From Amyelois transitella (taxonomy: Eukaryota > Arthropoda > Insecta > Lepidoptera > Pyralidae), in contig NC_083529.1 of the NCBI RefSeq assembly GCF_032362555.1, forward strand, positions 496,001 through 560,000: a stretch of 64,000 nt of DNA, written 5' to 3'. The notes below the pieces were generated by a model. The model had not been told where the DNA came from. It was given only the letters and a program-made list of their open reading frames with translations, and searched no databases. The number at the start of each line of letters is the position of its first letter. Positions within the stretch are counted from its first letter, which is position 1. The position numbers were made by a program, and so were the translations under genes. Of the stretch, positions 21,600-32,059 are shown piece by piece.

Positions 21600-21797
21600 A
21601 AATTACAAAAAAATTAAAATTTATTTTTGCGTTGAATAAATCTAATTTATTGAGGAAGGCTTTAGGCTATATAACATCACGCTGCAACTATTAGGAGCGG
21701 AGAAATAATGGAAAAAGTGAAAAAAAATTCATCCTTGTGGACTTCAAAGATGCCCAAAATAACTATTCCACGCGGACGAAATCGCGGGCACAGCTAG
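21600..21797 (+). mobile_element. Hel-2, 5'-truncated
   Basis: Keeps the ATCACGCTGCAACTATTAGG segment and the 3' hairpin with CACAGCTAG|T. Confidence 0.65.
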
Positions 21798-21840
21798 TGT
21801 ATTAATACAAGAATGTTTAAGTTTTCCTTTTGTCTAATTA

Positions 21841-22013
21841 ACTTGAGATTCTTCTTTTAGGCGATGGGCTGGCAACCTGTCACTATTTGAATTTCAATTC
21901 CGTCATTTAGCCGTACAGCTGAACGTGGCTTTTCAGTCTTTTTCAGGACTGTTGGCTCTGTCTACCCCGTAAGTGATAAAACCGTGAGAATATATGTGTG
22001 TTGTTGTATGTAG
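21841..22013 (+). mobile_element. SINE-G 3' part
   Basis: Begins at TTGAGATTCTTCTTTTAGGC, as does the truncated copy at 5843; ends with a degraded tail. Confidence 0.65.
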
Positions 22014-22470
22014 TTTTTGTTATTGATTAAAAAAGTTGAAATTGAATATTTTTTTTAAATTCATTAATTATTTAGATAATACTTTTGTCACCGATTGTAC
22101 TTTTGATCAACCAAAAGATAAAATCAACAGTGACAGCAGCTCTGTGCCTCATAACGAAGTCGTTATCTGTTGTTAGATAACACAGAAAAATTATAAAGAT
22201 TTTACGTTCGTTCGTGTATAGAAAGCAAAATAGCTTTTTTTTGTCAAGATTTATCTGAAGTTTCGATTTATTTATTTTATTTGTTTACGTCAATCAATTA
22301 TTCAGTCAATGTTCCCTTTCAGATTTTAATGAAATTACTAGAATTAGCTTGCGGGTAATGGAAATTCTCATTTTTTTATCGCGAAAATTTCTTGAAATCG
22401 TATCCTCTCTTAATGCATCCCTAGACCACATAAAGAACCTACCTTCGTTAAGTATTTATAAATAGTATAT
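22014..22470. other. Spacer, no feature recognised
   Basis: AT-rich. No open frame or repeat stood out. Confidence 0.4.
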
Positions 22471-22473
22471 ATA

Positions 22474-22635
22474 CATACTATCATGCCTCTTTCCCGGAGT
22501 GGTAGGCAGAGACTACATTTTTCCACTTGCTACGATTCCTGCATATCGCTTTCGCTTCATCCACATTCGTAACTTTCTTCATGCAAGCTCGTCGGTTTTG
22601 GGTACTCTTGACCAGACCTTTTGTCAGAACGTTAA
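22474..22635 (-). mobile_element. LINE-K 3' end
   Basis: Encodes NVDEAKAICRNRSKWKNVV on the minus strand and ends beside ACATAC repeats at 22472. It faces another copy at 22676. Confidence 0.7.
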
Positions 22636-22675
22636 AATAATTATAAATAATTACCCTTAAACCACGAGTTTGCAA

Positions 22676-22771
22676 TGCAGCGAAATAAGTAGGTATACAA
22701 AGTTCATAGCAAGTAGAAAAATATAGACTCTGCCTAGCCCTACGGGAAAGAGGCGTGGATTTATGTATGTA
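22676..22771 (+). mobile_element. LINE-K 3' end, short
   Basis: CAGCGAAATAAGTAGG to ATTTATGTATGTA. A Hel-1 element begins exactly at its tail. Confidence 0.55.
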
Positions 22772-22975
22772 CTAGAGGCCGCCCGCGACTTCGTTCGCTT
22801 GCAATCAATCCCGCGGGAACTCCGGGATAAATAGTGGCCTATATGTTATTCTGGGTCTTCAGCTACCTACATACCAAATTTCATTGTAATCGGTTCAGTA
22901 TTTTTTGCGTGAAAGAGTAACAAACATCCATACTGACATCCTGACATACAACCTTTCGCATTTATAATATTACTT
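22772..22975 (-). mobile_element. Hel-1 element
   Basis: CTAG|T terminus adjoining the LINE-K tail; 5' region TTTATAATATTACT at 22961-22975. Confidence 0.7.
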
Positions 22976-22976
22976 A

Positions 22977-23189
22977 CTAGAGGCCGCCCGCGACTTCGTC
23001 CGCATGGAAACCCTATCAATCCCGCGGGAACTCTGGGATAAAAAGTAGCCTATGTGTTATTCTGGGTCTTCAGCTACCTACATACCAAATTTCATGGTAA
23101 TCGGTTCAGTAGTTTTTGCGTGAAAGAGTAACAAACATCCATACATCCATACAAACTTTCGCCTTTATAATAGTAGTAAGATAGTAGGA
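22977..23189 (-). mobile_element. Hel-1 element, tandem neighbour
   Basis: Second head-to-tail Hel-1 in a row, as at 601-1010. The 5' end is extended by extra GTAGTAAGATA bases. Confidence 0.7.
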
Positions 23190-23214
23190 TAGGATGTAGT
23201 ATCCCTCAACATCA

Positions 23215-23610
23215 AGATTTGATATAGAATCACTCCTACCTTTCCCTCCACACTCTCCTTATACATTTGTTTGCTGGGTCTTGGATGTTTATCTATATAA
23301 GCATTTATTATAAAATATAGTATCGTTGAGTTAGTATCTCGTAACACTAGTCTCGAACTTACTTCGAGGCTAACTCAATCAGTGTGATTTGTCTCGTAAT
23401 TTTTTATTTTTATTTTACTTAATCAACTTCATTCATCCTCTCCACACGACCGAACCATCTTAGCATACCCTTTTCTATTCTTGTCACTATATATTCTTTC
23501 ACACGCATTAACGTGTGTGGATAACCCCTTATTTCCTGACTTCCTGATGCCATGTTTTGCACGCCAATGCCACGAGAGGTCACGGCCCGCACTCGATTCG
23601 CGGTCATGAC
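23215..23610 (-). mobile_element. LINE-K ORF2 C-terminal remnant
   Basis: Two pieces of the same reading direction: YKESVEGKVGVIL (23215-23285) and VTRIEKGMLRWFGRVERMNE (23419-23480), with DNA between them. The second piece reaches further upstream into the LINE-K protein than any other copy here. It is not a functional gene. Confidence 0.65.
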
Positions 23611-23774
23611 CTTACAATCGCGAGTCGAGATAAAGTACTACAGATTACCGTATAGGCTCACTTCCGGAAAATTTTGTTCTATAAATTTACAGTTGACTTG
23701 AGTTTTAGCCCGCGACTCATTCCACGTGAAAATATATGGCCTTTTCCGTGCTTCACACTATGTATATGTAAAAT

Positions 23775-23975
23775 GTCAGGTCATGGATTTCGTAAGAGGC
23801 GACTAAGGAATAAGCTTTTAAACGTGAGTTTCTTGTTTTAGGCGATGGGCTAGCAAGTTGTCTCTATTTGAATCTCAATTCTATCATAAAGCCAAACAGC
23901 TGAACGTGGCCTACCAGTCTCTTCAAGACCTTTGGCTCTGTCTACCCCGCGAAGTATATAGACGTGACTATATGA
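23775..23975 (+). mobile_element. SINE-G, 5'-truncated
   Basis: From TCATGGATTTCGTAAGAGGC to the tail; no ATGT run. Confidence 0.65.
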
Positions 23976-24198
23976 AATGTCAAGTTTAGTTTTGTGCTTT
24001 AGCTATGTGTGAACAGGTACCAAATTCTTCCTAATCCGAATTTCGCTTTTCTTGAAATAGATGCATCTATAGTAGGTAGCTTTTACAAAAAATAGCAACA
24101 ATTTTTAAATTAAATTAAAAATAATCATGAATAATTATCAAATCAATGTGTAGTGATAAAATCCTGGACAAAAAATAAATAAATATTAAAAAAAATTA

Positions 24199-24271
24199 TG
24201 CCCCGGGTGAGGATCGAACTCACGACCTTAAGATTATGAGACTTACGCGCTGCCTACTGCGCTACCGAGGC
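24199..24271 (-). tRNA. tRNA-Met (CAT), elongator
   Basis: A 73-nt cloverleaf. On the minus strand the acceptor arm is GCCTCGG pairing with CCGGGGC, with discriminator A. The anticodon loop is CTCATAA (anticodon CAT). The B box is GAGTTCGATCC and the A-box region TAGCGCAGTAGG. It ends before a run of eight T on the minus strand (24188-24195), a normal Pol III terminator. The start GCCTCGG rather than AGC... marks it as elongator, not initiator, Met. No intron. Confidence 0.93.
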
Positions 24272-24374
24272 GATTGCGTGGTTGACGAAATTCGTCTCTA
24301 CATACTTTCCATATTTCAATGAAAATGAAAATGTTTTCAAATAAAATGTATTACGTCTACCCCTATCATCAACC

Positions 24375-24660
24375 TTTTTAATTAAGAATAGAATAGATTT
24401 ATTTTCAAAATTGGACACAAGGTATCACTAATTGACGTCACATCACTTAAATCTTATTATAACTACTGCCGCTTCCAAAGCGCATGTGTAAAAGAAGCGG
24501 CGGAACAAACTACACTGCAGCATTTTCACCTGACATCAATTTACAAATATAGATCTCTTAAATTTAAATTGTGTTTTTCCGAATTCACATTGTCTACACT
24601 AAAAAAACATGAATTAATGTAAAACTAATTATTTCAATACGAATATTTTGTCAAATTAAC
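24375..24660 (-). mobile_element. LINE 3' end, inverted relative of 16775-17035
   Basis: Matches the earlier copy over about 250 bases in reverse complement (TTTATTTTCAAAATTGGACA, GAAGCGGCGGAACAAACTAC, ACATTGTCTACACTA). Confidence 0.6.
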
Positions 24661-24695
24661 CATCCAGTGGCATAGGTCAGGCACGCGCGACTCCG

Positions 24696-24778
24696 TTTTT
24701 ATCGAGCGAAAACTATCGCTATCCCGTTTCACGTCATAATAAAAAGCGAAACAGCGACAGCTTTTCGCGCGATAAAAA
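24696..24778. repeat. Imperfect 83-nt inverted repeat
   Basis: The arms TTTTTATCGAGCGAAAAC and the complement of CTTTTCGCGCGATAAAAA fold into a long hairpin with the loop around ACGTCATAATAAAAA. It lies in a GC-richer patch. It could be a small MITE, an RNA hairpin or an accident. No function is assigned. Confidence 0.45.
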
Positions 24779-25054
24779 CAGCATCTCGCGTTTCAAGCTG
24801 TGTAATGGTGATACGCGCTTTCCAGACTCCTGGATGCCTACCACGTCTTATAGAACCGCTCAATTATTAAGGCAGTTCAATAGCAGGCCTGCTCAAAACT
24901 CGTACCATGACATCTTATAACGTGAACGGTTTACGCTGAATGATGAACGGTTATTGCTATTGATGAACGGTCCTGCTATATGACGTCGTGGTAAGCCTCA
25001 TAGAGTTAGTCTTCACCTCTCTACAGTGAAGCCCGGAGTATGATGATATAATCA

Positions 25055-25314
25055 TACATACATACATATAGTCACGTCTATATCCCTTGCGGGGTAGACA
25101 GAGCCAACAGTCTTGAAAAGACTGAATGGCCACGTTCAGCTATTTGGCTTAATGATAGAATTGAGATTCAAATAGTGACAGGTTGCTTAGCCCATCGCCT
25201 AAAAAGAAGCCCAAGTTTGTAAGCCTATCCGTTAGTCGCCTTTTACGACATCCATGGGAAAAAGATGGATTGGTCCTATTCTTTTTTGTATTGGTGCCGG
25301 GAACCACACGGCAA
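25055..25314 (-). mobile_element. SINE-G, full length, reference copy
   Basis: Complete and little diverged, flanked by the 12-bp direct repeat ATGATATAATCA at 25043-25054 and 25315-25326. The sense order is GCCGTGTGGTTCCCGGCACC, AGAATAGGACCA, CCATGG.TGTCGTAAAAGG, CGACTAAGGGATAGG, TAGGCGATGGGCTAGCAACC, TGTCACTATTTGAATCTC, AGCTGAACGTGGCC, a CAGTCTT..AAGACTG hairpin, CTCTGTCTACCCCGCAAGGG, ATATAGACGTGA and (ATGT)n. GGCGACTAAGG and TTTGAATCTC could be degenerate Pol III A and B boxes, so a tRNA-type SINE is possible but unproven. No protein is encoded. Confidence 0.85.
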
Positions 25315-25547
25315 ATGATATAATCACTATGTTGAAATTCAGAGTTAAGTAAGAAGCAATTGTTATCATCTGAGTGTTAACAATTATTACACTTAATTAC
25401 TATATTGACTTCCGCATTTGACTTATTGCAAAGATTGTTTTTATCTTTATAATCAGTCTGCAACTAAGTTCTTTTATATTGAAAAGTTAAAGTTACGTTA
25501 CATGACTTTCATTACATAATGTAATACGTTTTACAAACTTTATATTA

Positions 25548-25832
25548 TCTACACTAATATTATAAAGCTGAAGAGTTTGTTTGTTTGTTTGAACGCGCTA
25601 ATCTCAAGAACTTTTTGTGTTGAATAGATCATTTATCGAGGAAGGCTTTAGGCTATATAACATCACGCTGCAACTTGTAGGAGCGGAGAAGTAATGGAAT
25701 ATGTGAAAAAAAAACCGAAAAAATTATATATACATATGTATCCTTGAGAGCTTCAATGATGCCCAATATAACTATTCCACACTGACATCCTCACAAACTT
25801 TCGCATTTATAATATTAGTATGATAGATGTTA
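25548..25832 (+). mobile_element. Hel-2/Hel-1 chimera
   Basis: Starts as Hel-2 (A|TCTACACTAATATTATAAAG), continues to AACTATTCCACACTGAC near 25776, then passes into the reversed 5' half of Hel-1 (ACAAACTTTCGCATTTATAA, TTAGTATGA). The usual 3' hairpin and CTAG are missing. Confidence 0.65.
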
Positions 25833-25997
25833 GGTACCTATGTTATAATTACTACATGTGACATTATAAAATGTCCTAGACACAGAAAGATGCAGGAAAC
25901 GGCCTTATTTAAAACATATTAACATAATTATCGCTGCTATTACTAGACTATGTGCCGATAACATATACAACGGTCACGACGGCTGGCAAGTGACAAT

Positions 25998-26214
25998 ACA
26001 TACATACATACATACATAAAATCACGCCTCTTTCCCGGAGGGGTAGACAGAGACTACCTCTTTCCACTTGCCACGATCTCTGCATACTTCCTTCGCTTCA
26101 TCCACATTCATAACTCTCTTCGTGCAAGCTCGGCGGTTTCGGGTACTTTTGACCTGACCCTTTACCAGGACGTCCTTAATTTGATCAAGATACGTTCGTC
26201 TAGGTCTAATTCTT
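25998..26214 (-). mobile_element. LINE-K 3' end with target duplication
   Basis: 5'-truncated copy with an intact terminal frame (RRTYLDQIKDVLVKGQ ... YPSGKEA). It is flanked by AGTGACAAT at 25989-25997 and 26215-26223, so it looks young. Confidence 0.82.
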
Positions 26215-26254
26215 AGTGACAATCGTTTACTTAATCAGGCCTTGCCGATGACTA

Positions 26255-26740
26255 ACATACATACATACATATAATCACGTCTATATCCCTTGCGGGGTAA
26301 ACAGAGCCAACAGTCTTGAAAAGACTGATAGGCCACGTTCAGCTATTTGGCTTTGACTTACATACATACATATAGTCACGTCTATATCCCTTGCGGGGTA
26401 GACAGAGCCAACAGTCCTGAAAAGACTGATAGGCCACGTTCAGCTATTTGGCTTTGACTTACATACATACATACATATAGTCACGTCTATATCCCTTGCG
26501 GGGTAGACAGAACCAACAGTCTTGAAAAGACTGACAGGCCTCGTTCAGCTATTTGGCTTTGACTTACATACATACATACATATAGTTACGTCTATATCCC
26601 TTGCGGGGTAGACAGAGCCAACAGTCTTGAAAAGACTGACAGGCCTCGTTCAGCTTTTTGGCTTGACGATAGAATTGAGATTCAAATAGTGACAGGTTGC
26701 TATAAGTTTATAAGCCTATCCCTTAGTCGTTGGCTTTGAC
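26255..26740 (-). repeat. Tandem array of SINE-G 3' ends
   Basis: Three complete ~101-105-bp units (26255-26359, 26360-26460, 26461-26565) and a longer fourth (26566 onward). Each unit is the SINE-G tail with its ACAT run, ending CAGCTATTTGGCTTTGACTT. The fourth continues into more SINE sequence, and TTGGCTTTGACTT recurs at 26729-26741 beyond the array. Confidence 0.8.
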
Positions 26741-26974
26741 TTTGTGTTTTATCGATATTTCATTCTCCAATCATCATAGCATTGCGACCAATTTTTTAAG
26801 TCGAGTGGCTCTCACACTCAGAATTTTATCTCATATGTACAAATGGTGTTTAAATTATTTGCAGGTTTGCTAGCCCATCGCCTCCATTAATATATCTTGT
26901 CTAATTTCTAGTTTTGTTCACATAAATTGAAAAATCTTCTTTATTTCCCAGTTGCTTTCAAAATCAAGATATTT

Positions 26975-27158
26975 TTTTCATGGATGTCTTAAAAAGAGAC
27001 TAAGGAAAGGCTTATAAACTCGGGATTCTTCGTTAAGCCGAAGGGCAATTTCATCTTAAATTAAGCTATACAGCTGAACGTGGCCTTACAGTTTTATCAA
27101 GACTGCTGCCCCTGTCTATCCCGCAAGGTATAAAGACGCAATATATGTATGTATGAAA
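26975..27158 (+). mobile_element. SINE-G, diverged
   Basis: From TCATGGATGTCTTAAAAAGA to the ATGTATGTATG tail; the middle is deleted. Confidence 0.55.
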
Positions 27159-27940
27159 GGCTAATAAAGTTGGAATTCTTCTTTTAACCTGCCAACATCT
27201 CTCAATAGTCAATAAGTCAGAATACAAGAAGTCTCGTGACTTCAGGCTCTGTCTACCCGGCGGGGAATAAAAATCTGTGTTTATCACTGTATACTTAATT
27301 TTAACATATATCTTACCATAGATCAAGGTAAAACATTTACGACTTGCAATAAAACTTTTCCTGTTAAATTTTTTGACACAATTTCCTCACATTACGGGTT
27401 GAGGACATTTGGAACGGAAATACATTAAATGCGAAAAATAATTGTCTCCGTGTCAATGTCATGATATTTCGTTCAGTTTATCAAAATTTAAATTAATTGA
27501 CGAAAAATGTCATGGCATTTTATCGAGTTGAGTGTCCGTTCTGTGCGTATTATTAAGTCTATGGTTATAGATACCTGTTACGAACTCCTTAGAGTATTCC
27601 GAACTCCTTTGTAAAGGACAAGAACTTTGTATTTTAAAATAAGAAAAATAATAAAATAAATGACAGTCGGTTTTAAGCGTGCATCATCTTTTATTTTACC
27701 AGCGCAAATATTTATTATTTTCAGCAAATTTCCTATAATACCAGCCATTATATTTTTATTTCTTTTTATAAAAATCTATGTTTTATGATTCACTATTATA
27801 AAAAAGTGTATTATGTTCGTAAGGTCTTATTTTCAGACAGAGTTATATATCCTCATATGATTAATTGGTACTTATATTATTTTTATTACAGTGTAGAAAT
27901 AAAAGAAGGAATTAAACTCATTTTTGCAGAAATGCTTCGT
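27159..27940. other. AT-rich spacer
   Basis: No coding signal. The 86-codon minus frame at 27066-27326 overlaps SINE sequence. A 63-codon plus frame at 27785-27976 runs into the next SINE. Confidence 0.4.
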
Positions 27941-28188
27941 GCGATGTGGTTCCCGGCATCAATAAAAGAAGAATAGGACCACTCTTCCTCGTTCCCATGG
28001 ATGTCGTAAAAGGCGACTAAGAGATAGGCTTATAAACTTGAGATCCTTCTTTTAGGCGATGGGCTAGCAACCTGTCACTATTTGAATCTCAATTCTATCA
28101 TTAAGCCAAACAGCTGAACGTGGCCTATCAGTCTTTTCAAGACTGTTGGCTCCGTCAAGGGATATAGACGTGATTATATGTATGTATA
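27941..28188 (+). mobile_element. SINE-G, near full length
   Basis: Head GCGATGTGGTTCCCGGCATC; short deletion before the tail. Confidence 0.78.
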
Positions 28189-28669
28189 TAAGTTGTATCT
28201 TTTACATATTAGCTACAGGGTTTTCTATATGACACAAACAGACAGACAAACACAAACATATGTACGAGTATAATAATAACACTCTTGCGCATCCCTATCT
28301 CCTTCCGTTCATGGCATTGATTGCAAATGGTGACCAACTTTGTAAATTTTTATATAAGTATATAATCGAATGTGAACTTTATTGCTTCGTTAATAAGGTT
28401 GTATATTTTCGTATTGTATAAGGATGTTTATCTGTCTGTATTTGAAGGATCGGCAACTTTATAAGGTAATGAAGCGGCCTCGTGTGTAAATAAAGTAATG
28501 AATGAAATGAAGTATTTATTGTAAGGCCTTAGACATATCTATAGAACCGCATATTATTATCATGTTAAAAGCAATAAATTATTCATTTAATCATTCATAT
28601 GCCTATAACACATGCATCTTAAGAGTCATGGTTTCTTCTAAACACAGTTACACACACATATCACGTCTT

Positions 28670-28880
28670 TATGTACATTAGTTTGAGTGCTAACAGGTGC
28701 TCTTACGGTGAGCGGAAACATCGTGAGGAAACCTGCACATTCAGGCATCGGGATGTGTAACCATGACATGGTCAGACGGGAGTCGTTTCGTGTAAAACCC
28801 TGACTCACCCAATCATAAAACGTGGTCATACGCGAACTCCGGACTCATGAGGAAACCTGCACATTCAGCTGAATGCAAGC
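28670..28880 (-). repeat. Dispersed repeat, GGATCCTGGATTGGG family
   Basis: Reverse complement of the unit at 18364-18690, recognisable by GGTGAGCGGAAACATCGTGA, GAGTCGTTTCGTGTAAAACC and CTGACTCACCCAATC. Confidence 0.55.
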
Positions 28881-29040
28881 GAATTAGCGTTGAGCCACAG
28901 ATGTCTTCTAGAACGAAAGAAGTAAAGTAACATAAATTATATGTATTTGAGTCATACTGTGTCGTCATGACTAAGCCACACGTGACAACGATAAAGAATT
29001 AAATTATACGACGCTATCAGGTAAAAACAGCGAAAATCCT

Positions 29041-29198
29041 AAATCGCGCAAGCAAAGATTTCACGGATTGGAGCTATATATACAACCTCCGACACAACAT
29101 CGTCTGTCGCGCGGTTCCCCAGGCATAAAACCTAGCCTGGCGGAAGATCTTCCCTTTGGTGGCGGTCGAGCCGAAGCATCGCTCCCGCTACTATATAT
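29041..29198 (+). repeat. Unclassified dispersed repeat, CGACACAACATCGTCTGTCG family
   Basis: Contains GGAGCTATATATACAACCTC, GCGCGGTTCCCCAGGCAT and GGTGGCGGTCGAGCCGAAGC. An inverted relative is at 45985-46198, and part of the AATCGCGCAAG end also occurs near 55345. Class unknown. Confidence 0.6.
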
Positions 29199-29415
29199 AC
29201 ATATATATAAAATCACGTTTATATCCCTTGTGGGGTAGACAGAGCCAGCAGTCTCAAAAAGACTGTGAAATTCCATGTTCGGCTGTAAGACTTAACGATG
29301 GAATGATCACCTACAAAAATAATTCAATGTTATTTTCCCTAAGTCGCCTTTTACGACATCCACGGAAAAGATACGGAGTGGTCCCATTCTATAGTGCCGG
29401 GGGAACTCACACGGC
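29199..29415 (-). mobile_element. SINE-G with internal deletion
   Basis: Tail at left, GTGCCGGGGGAACTCACACG head at right; the GATGGGCTAGC core is missing. Confidence 0.7.
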
Positions 29416-29649
29416 ATTTGAGTCACAGAACGCTAATATTAAACAACCCTGCTTTCCACCGGTTTAAAGAAATGTTCCCTTGAGTACACGGCCTGATATG
29501 TCAGTCAGTCATTGCGATACTTTCAATGCCGAAATTAATAAGGTCAAGTTAATACCTGTTGTTCTTACCTTACCTGTTTACGGTAGGATTGTCGTGTGGT
29601 CCAAATTGCGAGCGGGTAGCGAGTTAAGCATGAATTTTTATGCGACTTT

Positions 29650-29896
29650 ATTAATAACATACATATTATCACGTCTATATCCCTTGCAGGGTAGATAGAG
29701 CCAACAGTATTGAAAAAACTGATAGGCCACGTTCGGCTGTATGGCTTAATGAGAGAGAGATTCAATTAGTAACAAGTCGCCTAAAAGAAGAATTTCAAGT
29801 TATAAGCCTATCTCTTAGTCGCCTTTTACGATATCCATGGGAAAGAGAGGGAGTGGTCCTATTCATTTTCCTATTTGTGCCGGGAATCACACGGCA
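29650..29896 (-). mobile_element. SINE-G, near full length
   Basis: Ends in GTGCCGGGAATCACACGGC; paired head-to-head with the next copy, about 50 bp away. Confidence 0.78.
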
Positions 29897-29946
29897 CCTT
29901 AACTTAATTTATGTTTATTTTGTATACAGGAACGACATATACGAGT

Positions 29947-30172
29947 GCCGTGTGGTTCCCGGCACCAATACAAAAAAGAATAGGACCACTCCATCTCTTT
30001 CTCATCGATGTCGTAAAAGCCAACTAAGGGGTAGGCTTATAAACTTGGTATTCTTCTTTTAGGCGATGGGCTATATCATAAAGCCAAATAGCTGAACGTG
30101 GCCTATCAGTCTTTACAAGACTGTAGGCTCTGTCTACCCCGCAAGGGATATAGACGAGATTATATGTATATG
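29947..30172 (+). mobile_element. SINE-G with internal deletion
   Basis: Head and tail are intact; the CTAGCAACCTGTCACTATTTG segment is missing, so GATGGGC joins ATATCATAAAGCC. Confidence 0.78.
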
Positions 30173-30422
30173 TAAGGAGCAACACCCTGGTCGAGAGCAA
30201 ATTTGCTATCTGAAACAGACCTATAGAGATCCAATAAAACGCCATTCACTTTTACCTTACGCCGCCATCTTAACTAAAGATAAAAAATATTATACTTACA
30301 TAATTATCGGTTAAATTAGGTCACCTTTAATTAGAATCAAACTTTGATCATCAAAATTTAGTCACGAGACTGAACCGTTCCAAGAATGTGAAATAAGTTA
30401 TTTTATTTCATCTTTCGTATGT

Positions 30423-30718
30423 GTCGTGTGGTTCCCGGCACCAATAAAAATACCATTAGAGCCACTACGTCTCATTCCCACGGATGTCGTAAAAGGTGAC
30501 TAAGGGAGTCACCTTTTTTTGGAATGAGAATGGAATAGGCGTATGAATTTGGGATTCTTCTTTTAGGCGATGGGCTAGCAATCTGTCATTCTATTTGAAT
30601 CAATTCTATCATAAAGCCAAACAGCTGAACGTGGCCTATCAGTCTTTTCAAGACTGTTGCCTCTCTACCCCGCAAGGGATATAGACGTGATAATATGTAT
30701 ATATGTATGTATTTATTC
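30423..30718 (+). mobile_element. SINE-G with a nested snap-back inversion
   Basis: AAAAGGTGACT at 30491-30501 is followed by its complement at 30507-30517. TCTCATTCC at 30470-30478 has its complement at 30521-30529, forming a two-part hairpin; the normal SINE sequence then resumes. Confidence 0.75.
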
Positions 30719-30730
30719 GTCATAGTGTGT

Positions 30731-30925
30731 GCCAGCTGATTCCCGTGTTGACTGTAAAAGTCAATAAAGGGATAGCTTATAAACATGGGATTCTTCTTTT
30801 AAACGATGGGCTAGCAACCTGTCACCATTTGAATATCAATAAGCTGAGCGAGGCCTTTCAGTCTTTTTGACGCTTTTGGCTTTGTCTACCCCGTAAGGGA
30901 TCCAGACGTGATAATATATATATAT
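30731..30925 (+). mobile_element. SINE-G, diverged tandem neighbour
   Basis: Begins AGCTGATTCCCGTGTTGACT and ends in an AT-rich tail, directly after the previous copy. Confidence 0.6.
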
Positions 30926-31147
30926 ATTTATAAAAGTTGAGATTTGTTTTCAGAATATGTCGAAATTAAAAGGAAAATTTATAAATTTTTTGACAAATAA
31001 AAATTATTGGTTACCAGGAAAATTGTGCACAAACTCACGTTTCGCCAAAACCCACTGTCATCACCGCACATGCCAAGTGGATTTGGCCTTAGTACTAACA
31101 TCCTCGACGGAAAACGATAAATAACACGTCTTTTTTTCTCACGGGCC

Positions 31148-31455
31148 AGACAGACATTGCATGAACAGAGTTATGAATGTGGATGAAGCGAATGAAGAAC
31201 GCATGAATCGTTGCGTGTTCAATACCGTGTAGGCACTCAGAACCACTCGATATCTTTCGCATGGATGTCGTAAAAGTAACTAAGGGAAAAGCTAAAAAAA
31301 CTTGAGTTTTTTCTTACAACATATAGTCACGTCTTTATCGCTTACGGGGTAGACAGAACCAACAGTCTTAAAAAAACTGAAAGGCCACGGTCAGCTGTAT
31401 GGCTTTACGATGGAGTTGAGATTCAAATAAAGACAGGTTGCTAGCCCATTATACT
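31148..31455. mobile_element. LINE-K scrap and two opposed SINE-G fragments
   Basis: LINE-K (TTGCATGAACAGAGTTATGA) at 31155-31215 (+), a SINE-G fragment at 31230-31318 (+) and a SINE-G 3' half at 31318-31455 (-) lie end to end. Confidence 0.6.
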
Positions 31456-31460
31456 ATTTA

Positions 31461-31700
31461 TCTTTACTAATATTATATAGCTGAAGAGTTTGTTTGTTTG
31501 TTTGAACGCGCTAATCTGAAGAACTGGTTCGAATTGAAAAATTCTTTTTGCGTTGAATAGACCATTTATCAAGGAAGGCTTTAGGCTATTTATCATCACG
31601 CTGCAACTATTAGGAGCGAAGAAATAATGGAAAATGTAAAAAAAAACGGGAAAAATTATTCCTCTTTGAGGGCTTCAATGATGCCCAAAATAACTATTCA
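31461..31700 (+). mobile_element. Hel-2, 3'-truncated
   Basis: A|TCTTTACTAATATTATATAG start to AAAATAACTATTCATTC; the terminal hairpin is missing. Confidence 0.68.
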
Positions 31701-31961
31701 TTCATTAAAAAGCTAGTAAATAATACAGATATTAAACATACGAGATAAAATAAAGATACGTCACTTTGTGAAGTTTCAAAACAGTAACAAATTGCAGTAA
31801 ACAAGAAAATTAACTTCCTGTTTGAATACATAGGTATATTTGTATAAAGACAAAGAATTGCTATTCTACCAACAAAGTCTGACCTAGGACAACTATAAAT
31901 ACTACACGGAAACACTAGTAGTGTGTGTCTTTAGTGTTGCTATCGTTTGTTCGTGATACAT

Positions 31962-32058
31962 TTAAATACATACATAAATAAACTCACGCCTTTTTCTCGG
32001 AGGGGTAGGAAGAGACTACATTTTTCCATTTGCCACGATCCCTGCACACTTCCCATAT
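31962..32058 (-). mobile_element. LINE-K 3' end, short
   Basis: ACATACATAAATAAACTCAC to CCACGATCCCTGCACACTTC. Confidence 0.55.
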
Positions 32059-32059
32059 A

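Noticed and set aside
16775-24660. Inverted repeats at 16775-17035 and 24375-24660 as ends of an 8-kb transposon
   Set aside because: A third copy at 40760-41003 and the one-sided, LINE-like ends show independent insertions; the interval contains a tRNA gene and unrelated repeats, and no transposase.
26022-26222. 66-codon minus frame (and similar frames at 22481 and 37388) as host genes
   Set aside because: They are the C-terminal tails of 5'-truncated LINE-K copies, with target duplications at two of them.
26255-26741. CRISPR-like regular repeat array
   Set aside because: The units are SINE-G 3' ends with microsatellite tails and no unique spacers; the genome is eukaryotic.
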